NCBI GenBank assembly: GCA_018398765.1
Contig: JAHBMJ010001439.1
Span: forward strand, 1-29,059
Reading direction: 5' to 3'
Length of the DNA: 29,059 bases
Origin: Chromera velia
Taxonomy: Eukaryota > Sar > Chromeraceae
The notes under the pieces: generated by a model
The model's input: the letters and a program-made list of their open reading frames with translations, nothing else
The model's database searches: none
Told to the model about the DNA's origin: nothing
Program-made: the position numbers and the translations under genes
Shown here: piece by piece, positions 1 to 11,625 of the stretch
Layout of the letters: the number at the start of each line of letters is the position of its first letter
Numbering within the stretch: position 1 is the stretch's first letter

Positions 1-1160
<1,160 letters not shown>

Positions 1161-1380
1161 CAAACATCCGAAGCTCAGATGAGTGTAGGTAAAGCTCACC
1201 TTCAAATGATGAGCACGGATTCTCTCCCGTTCTGCTGCACGTCTTACTGCATTCACACACAGAGAAGATTTGATAATCAGTGAGGATATGAGAAAATCGT
1301 TCTGCATGCAAAGAAGATGCAGGTGTACTAAATTATGACGCTGCGAGACGTTCCGATCGGGTCTACCTTTCCCGTTGTGT

Positions 1381-1665
1381 CTAATCCTCAAACGCTTTTA
1401 CGTCGTTTGCGGAGACAGGCTGGTTACGGTTAAAAGAACGCTGAACACGCTTTTTGAAGGCCTCCATTCGGCTGAACTGCAACAACCTCTGAGTCTGCTC
1501 AGCTGTCAAATCAGGTTTCTTTGCTCTCAATGCAGCGTACTCGGCATGATCGATAACCTCATAGTGAAATATGGTGAGAGATACGGAAGGTTTTTGCAAA
1601 CGTGAGGTTTTTGTAAGTATAGATGGCCAATGTATATAAGCAACTGAGGCTGAAGAAGGAGCCAA
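1381..1665 (-). CDS. Possible terminal exon of an unrecognised protein
   Basis: An open frame of 94 codons lacks an ATG at its 5' end; the first codon is TTG and the only in-frame Met lies in the second half. The C-terminal ~60 residues (from EVIDHAEYAALRAKKPDL to NDVKAFED-stop) have a balanced, helix-friendly composition unlike the surrounding repeats, so this may be a last exon with an acceptor near 1648 (reading minus strand, TTCAG). I do not recognise a family. A 24-bp direct duplication at 1669-1714 lies just upstream. It could equally be a chance frame. Confidence 0.25.
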   Translation of the reverse strand: MAPSSASVAYIHWPSILTKTSRLQKPSVSLTIFHYEVIDHAEYAALRAKKPDLTAEQTQRLLQFSRMEAFKKRVQRSFNRNQPVSANDVKAFED

Positions 1666-2058
1666 AAAGGTATCGGGAATACAGAAATCAAGGTATCGGG
1701 AATGCAGAAATCAAACACAGAGGCTCGGAAGGGGTGTAGGTATGATTATGTAGAGCTGAAGTACGAGAAACCAACAACGTAGGGACATATATATATATGT
1801 ATGGAGGAATATGTAGAGTGCATGCATATGTTGCAAATGGATGATTGAGGTTTTTGTTATGCATGCCGCGTCCCCGTGTATGAGGGGCGGATCTAGCCTA
1901 GTCTGTCAAAAGGTTCCGGTTCGTCCCATCTGTTCTAAATCTAGGAACACTGCTCATTAATCACTTTTACTGCGGCTTGTTCCAAATTGGTGTAAATTTG
2001 TTGGTTCGCCGCATGCATGCATGTAGCCCGAGCTCGAATTCGTCATACATGCATTTAA

Positions 2059-2093
<35 letters not shown>

Positions 2094-2200
2094 ATGTCTT
2101 GAAAAATACGTACAAAACTCATTTTTTTTCAAGAATATTGCTCCATATTGATGTCTTGAAATGTGCGTACAAAATCCATTGGTTACATTAATTGAGGGGA

Positions 2201-2424
2201 TGCATGCATGCATGCATGCATGCCTGAAATTCCAAAAAAAAAAATCGAACATTAAGAAAAAAAACGTATATATGTACGCGTACACGCACTTTGCGCATGC
2301 ATGCATGCACGGCCGGATTCATGCCTTCGCGCGCAGGTGTGAGCGCAATAAGTCAGTGTACGTGTTTTGTCGATCTGCGCGCGGCCGATCGCGATCTATA
2401 TAGGTCGCGATGCATGCATGCATG
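2201..2424. promoter_or_regulatory. TGCATGCA palindrome clusters upstream of the MFS gene
   Basis: Runs of the self-complementary octamer TGCATGCA occur at about 2200-2223, 2296-2309 and 2410-2424, 190-410 bp before the MFS start codon. In apicomplexans TGCATGCA is a known binding motif of ApiAP2-domain regulators. Whether these copies bind a factor here or are merely a TGCA microsatellite cannot be told from sequence, because similar runs also occur in introns and near splice sites elsewhere in the window. Confidence 0.3.
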
Positions 2425-2613
2425 TCTTTCAATTTTTTCGTATTCGTCAAAATTATCGAATAAAATTGTTCTTTATATGTAGTTCTCTCTTTGTCTTGCC
2501 ATACACACAGAATAGAGTGGTTCAATCTTGCTCTAGATTCACAGAAGTGGAAGACCTCTTCTAGAAGGGAAATCTGAGTCTAGAACGGAGGGGAATTGCG
2601 CCCATACAGAACA

Positions 2614-5031
2614 ATGGGGGCTTTCAAAATTACTCCGGAGACGTGGGTTCCTGGGGCAGCCATCGTGTTTGGCATGCTTGCCCTGTTGATCTCTGGGTGT
2701 CCCTATGCATTCGGAGTCTACTCAGAGGACCTGAAGACCTCACTTGACTACACGCAGACGCAGCTCAACCTTATCCCGGCAATCGGAGACAATGGAATAT
2801 ACTTGGGCGGGATTCTGGTAAGCACCTGAAGGGAAATCAAAGATATCCGGAGTAAAGGAAGGCATTTCTACACTCATTCAGGAGAACGACAGCACACGCG
2901 TATCATTTAACTGACAGCCACACAGCAGAAAAATAATCAGAGAGCAAGAATGATGGCTGAGTCCATGTGTAAACGATTCCCTGACGGGTGCATGCATTCA
3001 ATGAGACAGATCCCGTCTCCATGCAGGATCTGCATGCATGCAGAACGTGTTCAACATACATGCGCGTTCACACTCACCTTGTTGTGCGGGTCCTCCCGAC
3101 AAGACTTTGTGGAGGAATTATGTGTCCACTTGCACTTTAGTTGGTCTACTGCCCCCCCTCTCACCTTCCGACTAGCAGAGAATCAAAAGATGAGTAAATG
3201 AGCCTGCATTTCAGTGAGTCAAGACGCTGTTTGTTCCTCTCAGGCCAGGTGATCCAAAGCCCTCCTTGCCTTGACTTTCACTCGTCCTACTTGCCGATCA
3301 CCTTCGTCCATGGGGCCCCTCTACAGACAGATTGAGAACCCATTTAGCCCCGATGTCCTCTATTGACAGAGAGAGCGCTCCTGTGTGTGAACCTGAGAAG
3401 GAACTGGAATCAATCTTGTGAGGCCAATTACATGTTTTATCAATGCACTACTTCACTCTGCTTCATATTTGTACATGCTTTACTCACTCACTCACTCACT
3501 CACTCACTCACTCACTCACTCACTCACTCTCTCACTCTCTCTCTCACTCACTCACTCACTCACTCACTCACTTACTCACCTACTCACTCACTTTCTCACT
3601 CACTTACTCACTCACTCACTGACACACTCACTCACTCACTCACTCACTCGCTCACTCACTCACTCACTCTCTCACTCACTGACTCACTCACTCACTCACT
3701 CACTCACTCACTCACTCACTCACTCACCTACTCACTCACTTTCTTACTCACTCACTCACTCCCTCCCTCCCTCACTCACTCACTCACGCTCTCACTCACT
3801 CACTCACTCACTCACTTACTCACTCACTCACTCGCTCACTCACTCACTCACTCTCTCACTCGCTGACTCACTCACTCACTCACTCACTCACTCACCTACT
3901 CACTCACTTTCTCACTCACTTACTCACTCACTCACTGACACACTCACTCACTCACTCACTCACTCACCTACTCACTCACTTTCTCACTCACTCACTCACT
4001 CCCTCCCTCCCTCCCTCACTCACTCACTCACTCACGCTCTCACTCACTCACTCACTCACTCACTTACTCACTCACTCACTCGCTCACTCACTCACTCACT
4101 CTCTCACTCGCTGACTCACTCACTCACTCACTCACTCACTCACCTACTCACTCACTTTCTCACTCACTTACTCACTCACTCACTGACACACTCACTCACT
4201 CACTCACTCACTCACTCACTCACCCACTCACTCACTCACTCACTCACGTTTGCAACCATGCAGGTTGGACAGATCTTGCCGATCATCGGAGAGTTCTGGA
4301 ATGGGTTTATTGCAGCCGTGCTGGTGTGAGTCTCCCCCCTTCTCTCGGCAAATTAGTGCCTTTAATTTGATACCTTTTTCCTTGCTCCCTTATATATGCG
4401 ACACTTCCAGCGAGCTCTATCAGCTCTCTTACGGGGTCCGGGGGAACAACTAGATTTCTTTGGGGTTGTATTTTTGCTTTCATTCCACATGCAGATCGTC
4501 TCTGCTCTCCTTTCTCATTTTCTTCGTCCGAAGTCGTTCAGCAAAGCTTCTGTGTCCCACAGCTTCTCTTTCCCTTGTGCCCAGATGCCCTCCTCTTACC
4601 AAGCCCCCTCTTCCTCTTCCTTCCTGGTGCACGAATCATTGCAGGAGCGTGGGCCACCTCCTGATGGCTCTCACGTACTCGGGGTATCTCCCGTATTCCC
4701 ACTGGGGGTTCATGACCTTCTACTTCACGCTGGTCGGATTCGGGTGTTCATTTGGGTACATTGGGCCCCTCACCTGTGTGGCGTATAACAGGTCAGACAG
4801 ACAATTCAAACGGTGCATGCTCGTTAGAGAGGGAGTGGAGCTGAAATGGGAAAAATTAATCAAGGGAAGGGAAGCTGGAAGACTGAATAAAACTGCGCAT
4901 GCGGTGTTCAGTCAAACCCTTTGTTCTTCGAGCAGCTTCATTGGATTGTAAACTGACAACGCCTCCATGACATTACGTCTTCAGGAACCGGGACCTTAAA
5001 TATTTGCCGAAAATTGAAGGTGACATCACAA

Positions 5032-5068
<37 letters not shown>

Positions 5069-6267
5069 TGTGTGTGCAGCCCCCCTCACAGGAAAGGCCT
5101 TTTGGTTGGTATCTTGATGGGAGGGTTTGGCCTCTCTGCCTTTTTCCTCTCAAATCTGGCCGGGTTCTTTTTTCCGGGGGAGACGCTTATGTTCTTCTAC
5201 TTCTGTGCTGGGTCGGTGGGAGAGTACAGGCCGTCTGAGGGATTGTGCAGATGAGCTCTTCTTTCTGTCCGTATTTTTGCTGTGGCACAGAACATCGCAG
5301 GCTTTCTCTCTGCCGGCCTGGTTCAGTTTTTCTTTCTTTCTTTCTTTCTTTCTTTCTTTTTTTCTTTCTTTCTTTTTTTCTTTCTTTCTTTCTTTCTTTC
5401 TTTCCTTCTCTCTACACCTTCCTCTGTCTCGTTTGTTCTCACCTTCACGCAGCATCCTTCATTCAGTAGCCCCCAGTCTTTCTATCAATCTGCCTGCCTG
5501 TCTCTGTCTCTGTGTATATGTGTGCCTGCCTGCCAGCCTGCCTGCTTGCTTATAGGCTCGTGTTTCTTTGAATTTCTCTTCTCAATGCACAATCAAACAA
5601 AACAGGTACGCAGCAACAGCCTACCTCCTCTCCGCTCTGTTCGTGAGGAAGAAAAGCGTGCCCCCTTCCGCACCTGCATCAGGAGGAGACGGCGAGACAT
5701 CTGACGAGTACCAGCCTCTGACGGGAGACGAGGAGCAGCCACTGACAGATGAAGAATCTACAGGAGGGGCTGTTGTGGAGACGCCCAAGGGGTCGTGGGA
5801 CGATGTTTGCACTGTCGACTACCTCCTCATCTACATCATCTTCGCCAGTGGGTAGATTCATTAATGTGCAGCTGTGGTTGTCTGAATGACTGACTACTTA
5901 TTCAGGTGTAGCCCTGTACCTGTTCTTCCATTCACAAGCGCCCATTCAAGGGTGCCTAAATGTGTAAATGTGACCACCAACTCATTGACCTCAATTGTGC
6001 TGCCCTGTACATGTGAGCGACGGGGCGGAAAACTACAGAAGATGTTGGGGGGATGGGGGGGAAGAAAAGCGAGGGTGCGTGGGTTACTCGCCTGTGTACC
6101 GGGTCGTGATTCTGTGGGATATGCGTGTCGTTCAAAGATGTCAGCATGAATGAAGCGGAAGCTGGTGACAGCATCCCAAATAATCGTCAAACAGAGAGGC
6201 CAAGGAAAAGCTGAGTGATGGGTGACCGCCGAAAAAAAGGTGGTGTATTCCAATGCAATCGCTGGAA

Positions 6268-6311
<44 letters not shown>

Positions 6312-6328
6312 TGTGTGTATATGTGTGT

Positions 6329-6367
<39 letters not shown>

Positions 6368-7230
6368 TATGTGCGTGTGTGTGTATGTGTGTGTGTGTGT
6401 GCGTGTGTGTGCATGGCTGCAGCTGTGGGAGGTGCACGGCTGATGGCGATTAACTCTGCAGCCTCCATGGGCCGATCGAATTTCACTGGAGAGAGAGACT
6501 GGGTGGGTGCGAAGGAGGAGGAAGGAAGAGGAAAAGAACGAAGGGTCACTGGATGGCATGCAGGGTTTTGGGAAGATGGGTGGTCTTCTTTTTTTTTTTT
6601 TAATGCGTGTTTCTCCTCTTGCGCTAGACATCTTCCGATTTTGTTCTTCAAACAATTGGCCGTGAACTCCGTTTCTGTTCGTCATTCTGTGAATCCCCCC
6701 CCTCCTTCCCAAACTCATCCTCTTTATCCTGGCTCTGATCTTCCCTCTTTGTTATGCAGATTGGGTATAAGACGATGATTGTGAATCTGCTGTCTCTTGG
6801 GAATTTCGGTGGGAGGATTCTGATTGGAGTCCTGGGAGATGTCTCCAAGACATTGCTGAACTTGCGCAGAGTCTGGTGGATGCTTGTCGTGTCTCTGTTC
6901 ATGTTGGTCGGACAGGTCAGTCAACCACTAGGGGAGCAGGGAGTGGAACAGAAAAGGAAGACAGAGAGAAAAGGAACGAATGCAAACCAAAGACGGCTGA
7001 CTTTCATCAAGACAAGCTTGGTGCTCCGCTTCTCTCCCTTCATCAAGAAGAAGGCGCATAGAATGCGGAATTTAAAAGACAGGGATAAATGTCGCAAGGG
7101 ACAAAAAAAACGTTGCCATAAACGGGAAGTTTGATGCATTTGGGAAGGAGGTCGCGACGATACGCAGCAAGAAGAAATGAGAGCTCGGCTGCATATTAAA
7201 GCTTTTCCTGAGAGACTGACACCTTAATTC

Positions 7231-7271
<41 letters not shown>

Positions 7272-7329
7272 ACTATCTCCCTCCCTCCCTCCCTCCCTCC
7301 CTCCCCCCTTCCTCCCCCTCTCCCTCGCC

Positions 7330-7392
<63 letters not shown>

Positions 7393-8376
7393 GAGGCCTC
7401 TTTGTGTCTGTTGGTCTATTTCTAAATCTCTTTCTGTCTACTTTTCGAAATCTGCAGGCACTGCCTTTGGTGACTTCTGGAGAGATGAGCATCCTGGTTA
7501 TCGTCGTCACGGTCAGCTGCCTTACTCTTCGTTCCCTCAATGAGTCGCACATATTCCTTCTCCATGCAGACGCTCCTTCACTGCTTCGGGCAACACTTCA
7601 TCTGTGTGTACGCAACATCGCAAACATGTACCATGCACGTGCATGCATGCAGGTCGGCACTGCGTATGGCGCTCTGTTTGCCCTGTCTGCCACTCTGATC
7701 TCTGAGAAGTTCGGACCCCAAAACTACGCACTCAATTGGGGGGTCATCGTCTCCGGAGCCGGGCTGATGGGGACTGCAGAGGGATACGTGAGTCCATTTC
7801 ATTCAGCTTTTTTAATTATCCTCAACTGTCGGCGGGTCTCTTGTCAACATTTTATATTGCCACTCCTGATGGGAAGAGCAATTGCTCGGGCAATCCTTTC
7901 GCACAATCGTTGCCTCATGGACTCATGGACAGGATAGAAAGACCGTGTCTGTCAGACAGAAGAGGGAGTTTCGTCTTTTGATGCAGGGGGAATCAGGTCG
8001 GGGCGTTTTCTGTCATTGTCGATTGATCCATGTGCTGTGCGTGCGTCATTGTCGATTCATCCATGTACTGTGATGTACGTGCGTTCCCCTGTCCACCCAC
8101 GAGTGCAGCCGTCTGTCCGTGTTTGTTTCATTTATCGATCATATGCATTCTTTCTTTAATTCCTCTTCGCGTTAATTCTCGCATGCTCACGTACAGGCTT
8201 TCGGTTTCTTTTGTGATGAAGAAGCGAAGAAACAGGGCACTGCGCACTGCACAGGGTCGGAATGCTACAGGACGGCCTTCCTCGTGTCCTCTGGGTTTGT
8301 CATTCTGGGCAGCGTGCTGATGTCCATCTTATTGATCTTCAGGGAACTCAGATCAAAAAAAGAAAGGGCCACTTAG
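2614..8376 (+). CDS. Major facilitator superfamily transporter, nodulin-like type, 10 exons
   Basis: Exons 2614-2817, 4264-4325, 4645-4791, 5092-5211, 5606-5847, 6423-6502, 6760-6915, 7458-7511, 7653-7787 and 8197-8376 join in one frame (1380 nt, 459 residues) with GT-AG introns and matching phases throughout. The start is the first in-frame ATG; upstream codons have none. The product is hydrophobic with about 12 membrane segments. Nodulin-like MFS signatures include [14 protein letters not shown] after TM1 (~50-64), the [20 protein letters not shown] loop (~134-153), [19 protein letters not shown] (~294-312) and [15 protein letters not shown] (~373-387). An acidic Ser/Glu-rich cytosolic loop (~195-240) separates the two six-helix halves. 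The last exon has paired Cys ([12 protein letters not shown]) before TM12 and a basic tail ending KKERAT. The substrate cannot be inferred. Plant members are longer (about 550-600 residues); I see no missing domain. Exon 8 (18 codons) and the 80-nt exon 6 are the least certain. Confidence 0.87.
2818..4263 (+). repeat. MFS intron 1 with a ~770 bp (ACTC)n array of higher-order structure
   Basis: Intron 1 runs from GTAAGC to ATGCAG. From about 3480 to 4246 it is almost pure ACTC tetranucleotide with interspersed variants (TTCTC, GACAC, CCTC, GCTCTC, TACTC). Variant order repeats: CACGCTCTC occurs at 3785 and 4033, and GACACACTC at 3937 and 4185, both 248 bp apart, so the distal part is a 248-bp higher-order unit. 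An earlier GACACACTC at 3621 is 316 bp from the next. The array reads as an open THSL-repeat frame running into exon 2 but is intronic. Confidence 0.85.
5037..5079 (+). repeat. (CT)n-(GT)n tract abutting an MFS acceptor
   Basis: A CT tract followed by a GT tract ends in GTGCAG at 5074-5079, twelve bases before the acceptor I chose for exon 4 (5089-5091). It supplies the pyrimidine-rich part of the intron end and creates a second in-frame AG. Confidence 0.6.
5329..5404 (+). repeat. (CTTT)n microsatellite in MFS intron 4
   Basis: Near-perfect CTTT repeats lie within the intron at 5212-5605. They give long Phe/Leu/Ser frames on the plus strand and Lys/Glu/Arg frames on the minus strand, which are artefacts. 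Confidence 0.85.
6268..6412 (+). repeat. (GT)n microsatellite in MFS intron 5
   Basis: An interrupted GT tract of about 145 bp ends roughly ten bases before the CTGCAG acceptor of exon 6 at 6417-6422. It accounts for the Cys-Val and Thr-His frames on either strand here. Confidence 0.85.
7231..7394 (+). repeat. Composite (CT)n/(CTAT)n/(CCCT)n/(GT)n/(GA)n tract in MFS intron 7
   Basis: Five microsatellite types follow one another within the intron at 6916-7457. No gene lies inside. Confidence 0.8.
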
Positions 8377-8960
8377 CCTGAGAGGAAGAGAGCGGTTTGG
8401 GAGATAGACAAAGCGGCCTGGAGTGTTAGAGGGTGTCATTCATTCAAGGTTTTAGACAGGCCGGAGGTTCAGGACGAATTCAGGCAGCGGCGTGACCAGA
8501 GGGATGCCAGAGGGGCAATGAGCCGCCGACCTCCCTGAATTCAAGACCGTTGGGAGGGACGGTGTGAGTGCAGCACTTAGGCACGATCGAGAGACGGATG
8601 TGCGGGAGAGTGCACCGTGCATGAGAATTTGTTGGGCAAAAACTATCGCAGATTTCAATGTGATACCGTAAAGAACTTTGAAATCAATTCTATGTAGTAG
8701 TACTATACGTAGTACCCCTACTACCCCAAGACTTAGAAGAGTGATCAGTATGCATATTGAAGCCTGATGAAAATGATTGAAACAAATATTGACTGTAGTA
8801 TGATCAATGATCAGAACAGCTTCGCTCTCTCACTAGAAGATAACAAGTGTTCAAAACCGTTACGACAAGTACTTTACTATTATATAAAAATCTAGATAAA
8901 AATTCAATTTTAAATACTAGGACCAGCAGCTAGACCAGCAGCTAGCTTATAGGTATAAAT
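8377..8960. other. 3' flank of the MFS gene passing into AT-rich repeat DNA
   Basis: The first ~260 bases are ordinary composition and may be 3' UTR, but I see no clear AATAAA signal. From about 8640 the DNA becomes AT-rich, matching the TE-rich stretch that follows. A 12-bp direct duplication (ACCAGCAGCTAG twice, 8921-8946) sits just before the LINE fragment. No gene was seen. Confidence 0.5.
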
Positions 8961-8973
8961 AGATTATGCTAGT

Positions 8974-9831
8974 GTGTGTCTTTCAACCAAGTCAAGATGG
9001 ACGTTCTTCATGTGGGGGAAGGGGAGAGACCGGGAAAGAAGGAAGACATATGAGTTTAGTTTAGCCGGAGGGGAATTGAAAAGGATATCTGAATACCCAT
9101 ACTTAGGCCTCTTGATAACAGACGACTATTTGATAGAAAAGATGATGGATGAAAGATACACAAAGACAGAAAGAGCTTTCTACTCCCTAAAAGTAAAGAT
9201 AGCAGTCACAGGTGAGCTGCCTCCAAGTGTTTGTTTTGAGTGGTTCAAACAAACAGTCAAAGCAGTTTGGCTATATGGCTGTGAAATCCACAGGGGCACA
9301 AAAAAGAGTTTCAAGAAATTCAACCAGTTACAGAGAAGGTTTGTGAGGTGGGTGTTGGGCATACAAGAAAAAGAAAGCATCATATCAACGTATTTAGAGG
9401 GGGGTCTTCTTCCGATCGAGCTGGAGGTAGCAGATCGGACGCTGACATGGGGAGCTACTGTTCTGAAAAAGAAAAGAGAATCCCTTATCTTCCATGCGTT
9501 GATCGATGCAGTTCAGAGAGGAGTAGACAGCAGACTGAAGGGAAAGGAAATACATCCATATGAGTTCTTCCCCCACTTAGAAGAGAGTGCAAGAGCGCTA
9601 TATAACAGAGGCGAACACCCATTTGAGATAAGAAGAGCACCAGCACAGGCAGGCCAACAGCTTTCTTTTGAGACAAGAGATACAATAGTTAGATGGTTGA
9701 GAGAAAAAAACATAGATGAGATGGAAAAAAGAAAGAAGAAAGTGTTTAAGAGGCAGGTAGAACAAACAATCAAGACAAGAAAGAGAGAAGAACAGGTAAG
9801 ACTGAGTCAGTTTGAGGGGGTTTCAGGTTAG
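8974..9831 (+). pseudogene. LINE reverse transcriptase C-terminal (post-catalytic) fragment
   Basis: An open frame of 285 codons without a proper ATG start. Near residue 40 it has EYPYLGLLITDDYL, then a long helical stretch with AVWLYGCEIHRGTKKS (~93-108) and FNQLQRRFVRWVLGI (~114-128). This is the usual order downstream of the YxDD palm motif in non-LTR retrotransposon RTs (YLG, then a Y-G-E/W motif, then the thumb-like helices). The catalytic residues themselves are absent because the copy is truncated upstream. The C-terminal third is Lys/Arg/Glu-rich and ends at a TAG; homologous-looking sequence continues in other frames beyond it, so the stop probably reflects decay. No function should be expected from it. 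Confidence 0.65.
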
Positions 9832-9959
9832 CACAGAGGGGTTCAAAATGGAAATCGCCTTTATTTATGGTCTTTCCTTGAGAAAGAAGAAAATACAGAA
9901 AGAAACACTGGTGCACTCCGTGCATGCATCAGAGAAGAAAATATTGGAAAAGCCCCCTC

Positions 9960-10216
9960 TTGCTATACCAAGCCGGCGCCCTGGTCAGTACATAGAAGGA
10001 GAGCAGCATTCAGACTTGAAAAAAGAAGCTTCACCATCACAAAAGGAAGAGTGCCGCAGAAAGGTGAACAGAGAGTGCCACTTGAGAAACGAATTGTCCA
10101 TTCTGTTTTGACTTGCTTGGCCTTTCAGTCCTCGAAGATGAGGTCCACGTGCTTACAGAATGCCCAGTGCATGAATGGGAAAGAGAAGAATGCATTGGCT
10201 ATCTGGCACAAGGGTA
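9960..10216 (+). pseudogene. LINE C-terminal CCHC zinc-finger remnant in shifted frame
   Basis: A basic segment (RRAAFRLEKRSF, then QRVPLEKR) is followed after a one-base frame change by CPFCFDLL and DEVHVLTECPVHEWER, giving a C-x2-C...H-x4-C finger at 10095-10166, and a stop after YLAQG at 10214-10216. This arrangement is characteristic of the C-terminus of several LINE clades. The frame break within 10091-10095 shows that the copy is decayed or that the sequence contains an indel. Confidence 0.6.
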
Positions 10217-10249
10217 GACAGACGAGAGGAACAAAAGAGCAAAGCGTGT

Positions 10250-10657
10250 AAGAAAGTTAGAAGGGGATGGAAAAATCGACAAAATAGCCCTGTTCAAATT
10301 AATTTTTTGGTCAACAAAGTAGACTACCATGTGAACACACTCATAAAAAGAATCTTGATGAAACGAAGAGTGTGCGGGAGATGTAAAGAAAAACTTAAGG
10401 ATGCTTTTCGAGATGTGACTGCCGAACAGCTCGCAGAAGTCCACGACAAAGAAGAGAAAGGCAAAAGAAACAGAGAGCCGCGTTTTAAGGTAGACGATCT
10501 GATCGGTATGTTTTATCAGATGAAAAGAGCAAGAGAGACAGGCTCTGCACCTAGGCATAAGGTTGCAAAAGTAATAGAGGATACATGCTATCGCTCCACC
10601 CCTGCCCTCTATCACTTTGTCTTTCACTCGCACTTCGTAAGAGAAAATCAAGTATAA
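10250..10657 (+). pseudogene. Open frame in the LINE 3' region, unrecognised
   Basis: The frame reads FLVNKVDYHVNTLIKRILMK and then a Cys-containing RVCGRCKEKLKDAF stretch, ending ENQV-stop at 10655-10657. Just upstream another frame reads KLEGDGKIDKIALFKLIF, which resembles the tail of LINE proteins. I take this as the eroded end of the same element rather than an independent gene. It could be a separate short host ORF, though nothing upstream looks like a start or splice context. Confidence 0.35.
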
Positions 10658-11230
10658 CTTAATATTATCCTGGGACCGTATTACTAATTCAACTGCATCC
10701 ATATTTGTTGTGGCAGTAGCAATGGTTTTAAAGCATAAGGCAAGAAATTTATGTGTCATAATGAGATGTGTCATTGTATGTATACGTGTATAGTATGGAG
10801 TAATGTGTATGAATATATGGTGTAAGGCGGATGTCAGATAACTGGCATATAGGTCTAGAGCTCCGGCCCCGAACACAATGTAATCCTATAATCTTATAAT
10901 CCTTTTTGATATAAATGAATCAGATTTATCGCTGCCTACGTGTAAAGTAAGTCTCTGGACCTTCAGTCTCTTCAACACGATTCCAAAAAGAAGTCTGTCA
11001 GATAAAGAGAAGTCAAATCATTTATTTAATTCAAGCATGAACAACGAAAAGACTCATGGACGCGTGCCACTGGCATGCAAATTCAATGGTGCGGCATGAC
11101 AGCGGCGGCGTGCGCATGCGCGATATATTTGAATGTGATGGTACGATACTGGACCAGGCAGTGGTAGTACGTGCGATCAGGACATGCCGTGCAACATGGA
11201 AATAGCGGCGCACAATGGCTCAATCCTAAC

Positions 11231-11276
11231 TAAATATCAATTTTTTGTACACTTAGATTGTAAAAATTGATATTTA
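11231..11276. repeat. Perfect 15-bp inverted repeat (hairpin)
   Basis: TAAATATCAATTTTT at 11231-11245 is exactly complementary to AAAAATTGATATTTA at 11262-11276, with a 16-base loop. It sits in AT-rich noncoding DNA between the LINE remnant and the 33-bp repeats. It may be a small foldback element or chance AT-rich pairing. Confidence 0.6.
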
Positions 11277-11511
11277 TTTTATTTTTTTTTTTAATTATAA
11301 TAAACTCCTAGATAAAGTCTAGAATAAACTATACTATTAAAGAATTACAGGCTTATTGACAACTAGAAGCTCAAACTAACAATTAATTGACATTTATATC
11401 AGTAAAGTATTGTATGCTCTTTAAGCACGGTTACTTTTTTTTTTGTGGCAGAGAAGAGCGATTGCCAGAACCTCCCTAAACCTAAGTGCCACTTGAAAAA
11501 ATATAATCAAG

Positions 11512-11625
11512 ATGATCTCTATGTGCGGTATCGTTTTTCAAGAGACCGTCCACACCTGCGGCATAGATGGTCAAAACACCGTCCAGATATGCGGCTTCGG
11601 CTTTCAAAACACGGTTGAACGGTGA
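11512..11625 (+). CDS. 37-codon ORF made of three 11-residue repeats
   Basis: From ATG at 11512 to TGA at 11623-11625 the frame encodes MIS plus a Met followed by CGIVFQETVHT, CGIDGQNTVQI and CGFGFQNTVER, three 33-bp units of consensus C-G-x3-Q-x-T-V-x2. A fourth, out-of-step copy of the DNA motif (TGCGGCGTGGACTTTCAAG) begins at 11643. The period is a multiple of three and the stop falls after the third unit. I do not recognise the repeat. It may be a remnant of a larger repeat protein or simply a minisatellite that happens to be open; there is no other gene evidence nearby. Confidence 0.25.
   Translation: MISMCGIVFQETVHTCGIDGQNTVQICGFGFQNTVER

Larger units (their letters stand above)
1166..2580. 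other. Gene-poor region upstream of the MFS gene
   Basis: Apart from the weak minus-strand ORF at 1381-1665, this stretch holds a 24-bp tandem duplication (1669-1714), an (AT)n tract at 2061-2091, two copies of an ATTGATGTCTTGAAA-type unit 56 bp apart (2091 and 2147), and repeated TGCATGCA clusters near 2017, 2050, 2200-2223, 2296 and 2410. TCTATATAGG at 2394-2403, about 210 bp before the MFS start codon, is a possible TATA-like element, but nothing else supports it. No RNA gene was recognised. Confidence 0.5.
8960..10910 (+). mobile_element. 5'-truncated, degenerate LINE-type retrotransposon 3' end
   Basis: The coding remnant begins after the catalytic core of a reverse transcriptase and continues through a C-terminal zinc finger in shifted frames, followed by a noncoding tail that ends in short AATCCT/AATCTT repeats near 10880-10905. 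Loss of the 5' half and frameshifts are typical of a dead non-LTR copy. Exact ends are estimated; no target-site duplication was identified. Confidence 0.65.

Noticed and set aside
3363-4329. 300-codon THSL-repeat protein running into the MFS exon 2 frame
   Set aside because: The ACTC array contains no stop in any forward frame. Intron 1 borders and the transporter family pattern show it is spliced out, and reading from exon 1 into the intron meets a stop within a few codons.
4985-5019. A 35-nt extra exon ([11 protein letters not shown]) between MFS exons 3 and 4
   Set aside because: It has AG/GT borders but ends in phase 1, whereas the next exon needs phase 2. Joining exon 3 directly to 5092 restores the conserved AYNRKGLLVG motif.
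5127-5704. Phe/Leu-rich membrane protein frames over the CTTT tract
   Set aside because: Translation of a tetranucleotide repeat inside an intron; the minus strand gives equally long Lys/Glu frames.
5894-6778. Long Thr-His (minus) and Cys-Val (plus) frames around the GT tract
   Set aside because: Microsatellite artefacts; only 6423-6502 inside this span is exonic.
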